Assembly (NCBI GenBank): GCA_937868145.1
Contig: CALMMH010000005.1
Span: 1 to 9,260, forward strand
DNA: 9,260 nucleotides
Direction: 5' to 3'
Origin: an uncultured Phycisphaerales bacterium
GTDB taxonomy: Bacteria > Planctomycetota > Phycisphaerae > Sedimentisphaerales > Anaerobacaceae
Shown here: positions 1-6,175 of the stretch, piece by piece
How positions within the stretch are numbered: the first letter of the stretch is position 1
How the letters are laid out: every line of letters begins with the position of its first letter
Position numbers and translations under genes: made by a program
The notes under the pieces: generated by a model
Told to the model about the DNA's origin: nothing
Databases searched by the model: none
Seen by the model: only the letters and a program-made list of their open reading frames with translations

Positions 1-2
1 GA

Positions 3-1031
3 CAGCTTCAGAACGGCCGGGATTTCGAGAAGGTCCCGGGGCTGATCTGGCAAAAGAACGGGCGAGTCTGCATCAACGAGCCGGCCTGGCCTACGGACCT
101 TTCTCTGCCGATCCGGCGCAATATGGTCGACAATCGGACCTACTTCGCCCGTGGCGGCCAGTGCGGATTCGAAACCAAGCGAGGCTGCGACCGCCGGTGT
201 CTGTACTGTGCGGACCCTCTGTCGAAAGGTTCGGTTCCTCGATCGCGGAAGCCCGGCGAAATCGCAGACGAGATCGAATCGCTCCTGGAGCAGGGGATCG
301 ATGTGCTGCACACCTGCGACGCCGAGTTCAACGTGCCGCGAAGCCACGCGATGGCCGTCTGCGAAGAACTGAACCGCCGAGCGCTGGGCGAACGAGTTCG
401 ATGGTACACGTATCTGGCGGTGACCCCGTTCGACGCCGAAATGGCGGCGGCCATGCGAAAAGCCGGCTGCGTCGGCATCAACTTCACAGGGGATTCCGCC
501 AGCGAACGGATGCTGAGCACGTATCGCCAGCCGCACCGTGCCGAGGACCTCGCCAATGCCGTGCGGCTGTGCCGCGAGAATGGCATCAAGGTCATGATCG
601 ATCTCATGCTGGGTGGACCGGGCGAGACGCCGCAGACCGCCGCCGAGACGATCGACTTCATCAAGCGGATCGACCCCGACTGTGCGGGGACTTCATTGGG
701 CATTCGCATCTATCCCGGCACAGGCCTGGTGGACGTCCTGAAAGCCGAAGGCCCGCTCGAAACGAATCCCGGTCTGCGGCGAAAGTACACCGGCCCGGTC
801 GATCTCTTCCAGCCGACATTCTACATGTCGCCGGCCCTGGGACCGAATCCCGCCCGCGTGATCAAAGACCTGATCGCCGGCGACACGCGATTCTTCGAGC
901 CGATGGACGAGCAGCCGGACGCGGACGCCACGGACCACAACTACAACGACAACACCGAATTGGCGGACGCCATCGCCGCCGGCGCCCGCGGCGCTTACTG
1001 GGACATTCTCCACCGACTGCGGCAGAAATAG
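3..1031 (+). CDS. B12-binding-type radical SAM protein, 5' end outside window
   Basis: The reading frame is open from the left edge to a TAG at 1029-1031, giving 342 visible residues. The sequence before the first in-window ATG (123) is still protein-like (LQNGRDFEKVPGLIW, then GRVCINEP), so the real start is probably upstream and 123 is internal. The visible part holds the radical SAM core: a CxxxCxxC cluster motif (C-DRR-C-LY-C, visible residues about 62, 66 and 69) that should bind the 4Fe-4S cluster which cleaves S-adenosylmethionine, then CDAEFN and a GGPGET segment (about 204-209) typical of the SAM-binding barrel. The lead-in 'LVDNRxYF..GGQ..xETKRGC' style is what I know from cobalamin-binding radical SAM proteins; the B12-binding domain would lie in the missing N-terminus, which is an inference. 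The substrate cannot be told. The gene converges on the acyl ligase gene with 61 bases between the stop codons. High confidence for radical SAM, moderate for B12 type. Confidence 0.9.
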   Translation, partial: QLQNGRDFEKVPGLIWQKNGRVCINEPAWPTDLSLPIRRNMVDNRTYFARGGQCGFETKRGCDRRCLYCADPLSKGSVPRSRKPGEIADEIESLLEQGIDVLHTCDAEFNVPRSHAMAVCEELNRRALGERVRWYTYLAVTPFDAEMAAAMRKAGCVGINFTGDSASERMLSTYRQPHRAEDLANAVRLCRENGIKVMIDLMLGGPGETPQTAAETIDFIKRIDPDCAGTSLGIRIYPGTGLVDVLKAEGPLETNPGLRRKYTGPVDLFQPTFYMSPALGPNPARVIKDLIAGDTRFFEPMDEQPDADATDHNYNDNTELADAIAAGARGAYWDILHRLRQK

Positions 1032-1040
1032 CACAGGCGT

Positions 1041-1106
1041 GAGCGTTCGTAGTGACGCCGCAAGGCGTTATCTTCTGAGCATCGCGAAACAACTACGAAC
1101 CCGCTC
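1041..1106. repeat. Imperfect inverted repeat with inner hairpin at convergent gene junction
   Basis: The left arm 1041-1053 (GAGCGTTCGTAGT) pairs with the right arm 1092-1106 (ACTACGAACCCGCTC). All 13 bases of the left arm pair, with a two-base bulge on the other side. Between the arms sits a second stem, ACGCC (1055-1059) and GGCGT (1064-1068), around a GCAA tetraloop of the stable GNRA class. The right arm contains the last codons and the TAG stop of the - strand acyl ligase. No T-run follows on either strand, so a classic intrinsic terminator is not shown, although a bidirectional 3' end structure between converging genes is plausible. A dispersed REP- or MITE-like palindromic element is the alternative. 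Confidence 0.6.
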
Positions 1107-2961
1107 CGGCGGGATCGCGGACGGGTTTGTACGAACCTCGCGACGCCATGTACTCGGCAATCCGGGTGTGCTTGGCCTCGAGATGTTCCAGATTGATGTA
1201 GTGGTCGCGTTTGACCTTGCCGGTGGAGGTCTTGAGGAAGTCGCCGGGATGGATCTCAAGGTTGTGAGCCGCGATCTTCTCGTAACTGGAGAGATGCTTG
1301 TTCCGCTGCTGGCAGTCGCGGACGCTCTCCCAGACGAGGCTCTTGACCAGTTGCGATTGGGAGAGCAGTTCCTGGCGAGACCGGCCGGTTTGGATTTCCA
1401 GAATCTCCCAGGCCGGCTGCACCAGAACCCGGACCGACTCCTCCATCAGGCCGTTGCTGTCTTCGTGACGGCTGGGGACCACGAGGATATCCTTGACGAA
1501 CCGGGCCTCCGATAGCGCGGATTCCACACGCTCCGGATTCACGTTCTTGCCGCCGGGCAGGATGATGAGGTACTTCTTGCGGCCGGTGATATAGAGATTA
1601 CCCTCCTCGTCGAGGTAGCCGAGATCGCCCGTGCGAAGCCAGCGAACGCCATGCTCGTCCACAGCGATGGCGGCCTCCGTGGCCTTGGCGTTCTTGTAGT
1701 ACCCCTTCGCGATGCACGGCCCGCCCAAGCAGATCTCGCCTCGTTGGTGCGGCGGCAGCGGACGATTGTCCTCGTCCACGATCTTGGTCGATAGCGTGCT
1801 GATCGGCTGCCCGACGGAGCCGATCCGATCCGATCGCTCATTGAAACCGTAAACGGGCGAGTTTTCCGTCGTGCCGTAGCCCTCGTACATCCTGAACCCG
1901 CGGCGCCAGAGACTCTCCAGTACCCAGCGGGGCATCGGCGCGGCCCCGGAGAGGAAGAACCGAACCTGGGTCCAGCCGAGCTTCTTCCGCATCTTTCTGC
2001 CAAGGAGCTTCGGCGCATAGCGGTCGAGGAGGGCGACCATGCGGCTCTGTTTTTTTTGCTTGTTGACGCCGTCGTCGAGTTTCTTGGCCAGCGTGGTGTA
2101 CAAGGCCGGGATCGCAATGAAGATCGTGACGTGTCTGTCGCGAATCAGGTCCGCCACCTCGCGATATTTGTTCGTATAGATGTTCGTCGCGCCGGCGGCC
2201 AAAGCGAGCATCTTGCCGACCGTCATGCCGAAGGAGTGGTGCGGCGGCAGGATGTGCCCCAGGACGTCCGCCTGCGTCAGGTCCACCTTGCGGATCGATC
2301 CCTCAAGATTGGCGATCAAATTCGCGTGGGTCAACTCGACCTCGCGAGGGTCGCCGGTGGTGCCGGAAGTGCAGAGAATCACGGCGGTGTCCTCCGAGGC
2401 GGTCCCTCGAGCAACCGCTTCAAGGCCCGCCAGGTCCGGAGAATTGAGCGGACACAAGGGCCCGCCCGCCATGATCAACAGGCGAACGTTCTGACCCTGA
2501 CAGAAGTCGGCCAGTTCCCGCCGAGCCGCTTCCTCTGTATAGTCATCGGCCAAGACCAAGCCGCGGCTGTCCGTCGCCTGCAAATGGGTGATCACGCCCT
2601 GCGGCCCTCGCTCGGGATCGATCAGAACCGGAACCATTCCGGCCAGAACCGAACCCCAGAATGCGACGTCCCAGTCGGCGCGGTTCTTGCTCACGACCGC
2701 GATCTTGTCGCCCCGGACCAGACCGGACTCACGCAACAGCCACGTCGCGAAGATCTCCGATCGAGCCTTCAACTGCCGGAACGTGAGCGTCTCATGCCGG
2801 TCGGCCCGAATGACTTCCACGCACACCTTGTCCGAGTCAGTCACTTTTGTCAGCGACTGGTGGAACAGCTCGATCAGGTTATGGCATTGCAGGACGGTTT
2901 CCATATTATCGGCTCCAGCCCAATGGTTCGCGAGCACATACAGCAGGGTGGCCTTGCCCAT
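1093..2961 (-). CDS. AMP-forming acyl-CoA/acyl-ACP synthetase family protein
   Basis: This 622-residue protein belongs to the ANL superfamily, which activates a carboxylic acid with ATP to an acyl-adenylate and passes it to a thiol such as CoA or an acyl carrier. Motifs in order are the phosphate loop TSGTTGDPREVELTH (198-212, with Arg where Lys is usual), LPPHHSFG (238-245), the YGTTE adenine motif (362-366), TGDLG (444-448), the hinge GRKK with LPGGKNVNP (460-476), and the C-terminal STGKVKR with presumed catalytic Lys582. A basic stretch at 300-333 (KQKKQ, GRKMRKK) and the overall length resemble long-chain fatty acyl ligases and Aas-type enzymes, which suggests a fatty acid substrate near the membrane; that is inference. 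The start at 2961 has a TATGAT box 8 bases upstream and codons with GC-rich third positions. An alternative ATG at 2904 has GGAG 8 bases upstream and an N-terminus (METVLQCHNLIEL) that fits the family well. The last residues and stop lie in an inverted repeat. Confidence 0.93.
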   Translation of the reverse strand: MGKATLLYVLANHWAGADNMETVLQCHNLIELFHQSLTKVTDSDKVCVEVIRADRHETLTFRQLKARSEIFATWLLRESGLVRGDKIAVVSKNRADWDVAFWGSVLAGMVPVLIDPERGPQGVITHLQATDSRGLVLADDYTEEAARRELADFCQGQNVRLLIMAGGPLCPLNSPDLAGLEAVARGTASEDTAVILCTSGTTGDPREVELTHANLIANLEGSIRKVDLTQADVLGHILPPHHSFGMTVGKMLALAAGATNIYTNKYREVADLIRDRHVTIFIAIPALYTTLAKKLDDGVNKQKKQSRMVALLDRYAPKLLGRKMRKKLGWTQVRFFLSGAAPMPRWVLESLWRRGFRMYEGYGTTENSPVYGFNERSDRIGSVGQPISTLSTKIVDEDNRPLPPHQRGEICLGGPCIAKGYYKNAKATEAAIAVDEHGVRWLRTGDLGYLDEEGNLYITGRKKYLIILPGGKNVNPERVESALSEARFVKDILVVPSRHEDSNGLMEESVRVLVQPAWEILEIQTGRSRQELLSQSQLVKSLVWESVRDCQQRNKHLSSYEKIAAHNLEIHPGDFLKTSTGKVKRDHYINLEHLEAKHTRIAEYMASRGSYKPVRDPAGAGS

Positions 2962-2969
2962 ATCGGCGT

Positions 2970-2975
2970 ATCATA
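2970..2975 (-). promoter_or_regulatory. Putative -10 box of the acyl ligase gene
   Basis: Read on the - strand the hexamer is TATGAT, a five-of-six match to TATAAT, and it ends 8 bases before the ATG at 2961. No good -35 hexamer is visible at the usual spacing. Transcription from it would begin almost at the first ATG. That gives either a leaderless mRNA or, if the ATG at 2904 is used, a leader of nearly 60 bases. Inference from sequence only. Confidence 0.35.
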
Positions 2976-3067
2976 GCGCAGAGACTCGAAGAAAGAAATG
3001 GAAAATTGCCGATCGCGGAGGGCGGATTGTCTTGTCCCGGCGGCGTTCCGACACCTCATCCGCGGCG

Positions 3068-5056
3068 TTATCGATACCAGTCCACCCAGGAGAGTTTGCA
3101 CGGAGTCCTGAGCAGTTCGACCGCGGCCGGCAGGAAGGTGATACGGACTTCGTCGGAGAGCAGTTCAAACGCGAAGTACTCGTCCGCGTTGACCCCAGGG
3201 GCAGGCTGCCAAGGCAGGGAGCTGTCGGCCCGCCGGGATACGCTCAGACTGCCGGCCTTGAATGGCTCGCCGCTGACCATCAGGCAGGGCGATGCGAACG
3301 TGAACCCCTCCATCATGGGGATCGCGCTGGGCGAGTTCTGAATGGCCACAACGAGGCGGCCGGGGAGATCGTCCGTCTGCGCTCGCAGCGACACAGAGGC
3401 AATGTCGCCGACGAGGCGATACCCTGGGAGATTCGGGTCGTATCCCGCGTGCCGGGAAGACCAGCGGGCTCGCCTGCCCAGAGCAACCTCCAGAGGGCCT
3501 TGCACGGCACACGGATCGGTCCGCCACTTCGCAGCAAGCCTGGCAAGATCCGAGAGGTTCACGACGCCGTCCCGGTCAAGATCCTCCGCCTGCGGCGAAA
3601 CACCGGAAAGCCAGCTCTCCGAAAGCGGGAGCAGATCCTTGGCGTCGACAACCCCATCGTGATTGAGATCGGTGCTTCCGCCAACAACCGACAGAGACAT
3701 GCTCGCCTGTGACGTGCCTCCGTGGGCGCCCAGGTTGACCCGGCCGCCATGCGGCCAGAGCTCGACTGTCCAGTCCGCGTTCGGGTCTCCGGCATCGATG
3801 CAAGGGCTGCCGATCTCGTCATAAATCCACCGCCGCGCGCCCGCGTCCCATCTGCCTGCTCGCGACTTGAGATGATAGTCGCCCTCTGCGGCAAAGAGCG
3901 GATCCACGTCGATGTTTCCTTCACCGTAGCGGTGCCAATCGGAGGGCAGACACGAGTAGTTCACCGTCAAGTCGGTCTGATCCACGACGCCCTCGAAAAC
4001 GGTCGGGGTCTTCCAGAAGATCGAGTTCTCAACCAGGGCTCCGCGTCCCGGCTCTCGGCCGGGAAGGCCGAGGTCGAAGTAGATCGCCGCCTCGGAGGTG
4101 TTCACCGTCGTGTTGTTGCGAAACGTCAGAAACGCGTCGTTCTTGACCTGCACGATGTGCTGGGCGTTCACAAACACATTGTGCTGAACGACATAGCGCT
4201 TCCCCGCCCCGGCTGAGAGCACGTTTGCTTCGCCGGAGGCGCGGTTGTACGGGTCCTTCGCGTAATCCGTGAAGACATTGCCCTCGATGAGGGCGTCGCA
4301 CTCGAGATCCAGGGCGTCGTCGCCGCCGCCGAGGAAGGTGTTGTTGCGAATCTGCGGAATCGGGTGCGGCTGGGCGGGACCGTCGAAGTCGATCGCGTCG
4401 TTGTGGCCTTTGCAGAGGCCGAAGGTGTTTTCCTCGATTATAAGCCACCCCCCATCCGGAATGCCCGAACCCCAGAGGTGTTCGCTCATGTTGTCCGTCG
4501 TCGGCGCCTCGTCAGGCCCGAATATGTCGCCGAACCGGCACCGTCGCACGGTCAGGCTCGAGTCCACCGTCCGAATGCGACGCCGATCGCAATGGTCGAA
4601 CTCGACGTCCTCCACGAACAGACGCGATTCCTCCAGGCCGATCATGCCGTCGTCGGTTCGGGCGTATTCGAGCAGGGCGTGACGGATGCGATTGTCCTGG
4701 GTGGTTTTCTCGAACTGGATACCCCGCCAACGGCCGCGATCGGCCGCTCGCGTGAAACGGATGGGCTCGCCCGCCGTGCCCTCGGCCACCAGTCGGCCTT
4801 GGACAACCATCCGGACACCCTCGGCAAACAACACCGTCGTGCCCGGCCGAATCGTCAGCTTCACTCCGCCCGGCACCGTCAACTCGCCTGCGATGGTGCA
4901 TGGGCTCTCCTGGGGACTCCAGAGGGTGTCGCTCGCAAGCGTTCCCTGCCACATGGAAGCCGCTTCGGCTGCGGCTGGACAGAACGCCATCACACCGGCC
5001 GTCAGCAGAACGAGGCCGAGCGGACCCCAACGCGGCGATATCGGCAATTGGCCCAT
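3068..5056 (-). CDS. Secreted parallel beta-helix protein with internal dockerin-type calcium loops
   Basis: A protein of 662 residues from the ATG at 5056. I prefer this start to the ATG at 5101 because it gives a normal signal peptide (hydrophobic core GPLGLVLLTAGVMAF, then AAAEA-A cleavage region) and because a TATAAT box lies between the two ATGs. Residues about 36-400 are a right-handed beta-helix of the NosD/pectate-lyase-like fold, with repeated turns such as EENTF, RNNTF, EGNVF, QHNVF, ENSIF and a GGGDDALDLE segment. DPLF...DYHL, then SPCIDAGDP and GRVNLGAHGGT, form the usual end of such proteins. Next come two calcium loops, DLNHDGVVDAKD (about 463-474) and DLDRDGVVNLSD (about 492-503), each with the dockerin spacing D-x-[N/D]-x-D-G. 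About 147 residues after them match no domain I recognise, ending in SWVDWYR. Probably exported carbohydrate-related or surface protein; no catalytic activity can be assigned. Confidence 0.9.
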   Translation of the reverse strand: MGQLPISPRWGPLGLVLLTAGVMAFCPAAAEAASMWQGTLASDTLWSPQESPCTIAGELTVPGGVKLTIRPGTTVLFAEGVRMVVQGRLVAEGTAGEPIRFTRAADRGRWRGIQFEKTTQDNRIRHALLEYARTDDGMIGLEESRLFVEDVEFDHCDRRRIRTVDSSLTVRRCRFGDIFGPDEAPTTDNMSEHLWGSGIPDGGWLIIEENTFGLCKGHNDAIDFDGPAQPHPIPQIRNNTFLGGGDDALDLECDALIEGNVFTDYAKDPYNRASGEANVLSAGAGKRYVVQHNVFVNAQHIVQVKNDAFLTFRNNTTVNTSEAAIYFDLGLPGREPGRGALVENSIFWKTPTVFEGVVDQTDLTVNYSCLPSDWHRYGEGNIDVDPLFAAEGDYHLKSRAGRWDAGARRWIYDEIGSPCIDAGDPNADWTVELWPHGGRVNLGAHGGTSQASMSLSVVGGSTDLNHDGVVDAKDLLPLSESWLSGVSPQAEDLDRDGVVNLSDLARLAAKWRTDPCAVQGPLEVALGRRARWSSRHAGYDPNLPGYRLVGDIASVSLRAQTDDLPGRLVVAIQNSPSAIPMMEGFTFASPCLMVSGEPFKAGSLSVSRRADSSLPWQPAPGVNADEYFAFELLSDEVRITFLPAAVELLRTPCKLSWVDWYR
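3548..3670 (-). other. Dockerin type I-like domain within the beta-helix gene
   Basis: This stretch encodes two calcium-binding loops with acidic or Asn residues at loop positions 1, 3, 5, 9 and 12 (Asp, Asn, Asp, Asp, Asp in the first; Asp, Asp, Asp, Asn, Asp in the second). Each is followed by a short helix ending in a Trp-containing segment (LSESWL, LAAKW). Dockerins of cellulosomes bind cohesins. Planctomycetes carry many dockerin-like pairs without known cellulosomes, so the partner and role are unknown here. Confidence 0.8.
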
Positions 5057-5065
5057 CGGTATGCC

Positions 5066-5074
5066 ATTATACCA
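5066..5074 (-). promoter_or_regulatory. Extended -10 promoter element of the beta-helix gene
   Basis: The - strand reads TGGTATAAT, a perfect TATAAT with the TGn extension that lets a promoter work with a weak -35. It ends 9 bases before the ATG at 5056, and no ribosome-binding sequence lies between. A partial -35 (TTGCAG) sits 19 bases upstream. The predicted transcript would start within a few bases of the ATG. Confidence 0.55.
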
Positions 5075-5140
5075 GAATGGGTCGATGCCTCTGCAAGGCA
5101 ATTGCGTCGCCGCGAAGGAAAGAAAGGACGGAACCGGCCG

Positions 5141-6055
5141 CTACCAGCGAAGCTTGCGCCAGAGGAACGCCAGGGCCGCCACCGACGTGGCGGTGATCCC
5201 GATGATGATCCAGAAGGCAAACCCTCGCTCCTGCATGGGAATCGGGACATTCATGGAGAAGAGGCTGACGATGAACGTCGGCAGCATGATGCCGATCGTG
5301 ATGATCGTCAGCGCCTTGATCCGCACGTTGAGGTTGTTGCTGATGATCGAGGCGCGGGCGTCCATCAGGCTCGAGAGCACCTGGGAGTAAATTTCGGTCT
5401 GGCCCCGGCACTGGCTGTTCTCAATCAGAATGTCGTCGAGGAATTCCACGTTCTCCGGCGTCAGGCCCAGCTTGGGGGCGTTGTTTCGGAGCTTTTCGAT
5501 GAGCACCGCGTTGGAGTTGATCGCGCTGAGGTAGTACACCAGGCTCTTCTCCAGCGTGAAGAGATTGAGCAGGTACTTATTCTCCATGGAGAGGTTGATC
5601 TGCTGCTCGAGCTCGCCGGAGATCATGTTGATGGCTCGCAGGTGCTCGACGAAATGGGCGATCGCCCGGTAGATCAATTTGAGGAACACGTCCTGGACGG
5701 TTTGCATCTTGATGAAGGGCCGGCCCTCGAACAGCGAGGCATCGTCGGTCCGGACGATGATCAGGCGGTCCTTGAAGAGAAAGACGCCCGTAGAAACCAC
5801 ACGGAAGAGGAAGTTGTCCTGGGCGGTGTAATGCTTGGGCCGCTTGAAAATCATCGCGGAGTGTTCGGGCTCAAACTCCAGACGGCTCAGTTCATCGGGG
5901 TCCAACGCGGAGTTCAGCGTGTGTTCGTCGATCTTCAACTGTTCGACAAGGTACTTGCGTTCCGCCTCGTCCGGGGCAGTATAGACCCACACCAGAGCCT
6001 CGCCCTGACCGCTGTCCGTAATCTTCCCATCCGTGATGTATAACTGCTTCAGCAC
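5141..6055 (-). CDS. CorA-like divalent metal ion transporter with SMN signature
   Basis: A 304-residue protein with the two-part layout of CorA channels. Residues 1 to about 245 form a soluble cytoplasmic alpha/beta domain with long helices (LIYRAIAHFVEHLR, YLLNLFTLEKSLVYYLSAI). Two closely spaced membrane helices at the C-terminus (about 249-268 and 279-298) follow, ending in a basic RKLRW tail. CorA proteins form pentamers in the inner membrane and pass Mg2+ (or Co2+, Ni2+) inward. The pore-mouth signature after the first membrane helix is normally GMN; here it is SMN (267-269), followed by VPIP. The start codon is GTG at 6053-6055, with an in-frame TAA two codons upstream, so no earlier start is possible. 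No strong ribosome-binding site is seen. It is separated by 120 bases from polX and has its own promoter. Family assignment is confident; ion specificity is not known. Confidence 0.93.
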   Translation of the reverse strand: MLKQLYITDGKITDSGQGEALVWVYTAPDEAERKYLVEQLKIDEHTLNSALDPDELSRLEFEPEHSAMIFKRPKHYTAQDNFLFRVVSTGVFLFKDRLIIVRTDDASLFEGRPFIKMQTVQDVFLKLIYRAIAHFVEHLRAINMISGELEQQINLSMENKYLLNLFTLEKSLVYYLSAINSNAVLIEKLRNNAPKLGLTPENVEFLDDILIENSQCRGQTEIYSQVLSSLMDARASIISNNLNVRIKALTIITIGIMLPTFIVSLFSMNVPIPMQERGFAFWIIIGITATSVAALAFLWRKLRW

Positions 6056-6100
6056 CGATTAGCACCAGGGCCCTGAGGAATTGTGATGAACGATCCGTGA

Positions 6101-6129
6101 TTTATGCTTCGCGATCGACGGTTTGTCAA
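6101..6129 (-). promoter_or_regulatory. Sigma-70-like promoter of the corA-like gene
   Basis: On the - strand a perfect TTGACA (6124-6129) is followed after 17 bases by CATAAA (6101-6106), a four-of-six match to TATAAT. Transcription would start near 6094 and give a leader of about 40 bases before the GTG start. The leader contains the 10-base palindrome CAGGGCCCTG at 6066-6075. Confidence 0.6.
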
Positions 6130-6145
6130 ATGAAACCTCAAATCA

Positions 6146-6165
6146 AAATCGCACGTCGCGGATTT
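6146..6165 (-). terminator. Weak possible terminator hairpin after polX
   Basis: Just past the polX stop codon, AAATCCGC and GCGATTT on the - strand can pair into a 7-bp stem with one bulged base around a 5-base loop, followed by a T-rich but broken run (TGATTTG). It is short, AT-rich at its base and lacks a solid T-tract. It also lies directly upstream of the corA promoter. Confidence 0.25.
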
Positions 6166-6175
6166 CCCGTTCGCA

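Noticed and set aside
3..2961. A ladderane-type or other lipid biosynthesis cluster made of the radical SAM and acyl ligase genes
   Set aside because: Only two convergent genes are present, with no carrier protein, ketosynthase or desaturase in the window.
2056..2976. A 306-codon + strand open frame opposite the acyl ligase
   Set aside because: Antisense to a gene with every ANL motif in order; composition is shadow-like.
3014..3064. Possible terminator after the beta-helix gene (CGCGGA/TCCGCG or GCGGAT/ATCCGC arms)
   Set aside because: Only 6-bp arms 30 to 39 bases apart that compete with each other, with no T-run after them.
5088..5102. Small palindrome TGCCT/AGGCA upstream of the beta-helix gene
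   Set aside because: A 5-bp stem is expected by chance in GC-rich sequence and nothing else supports a role.
4364..6043. A 559-codon open frame on the + strand
   Set aside because: It runs antisense through the beta-helix and corA-like genes, has a low-complexity Arg/His/Asp-rich composition typical of GC-rich shadow frames, and no recognisable domain.
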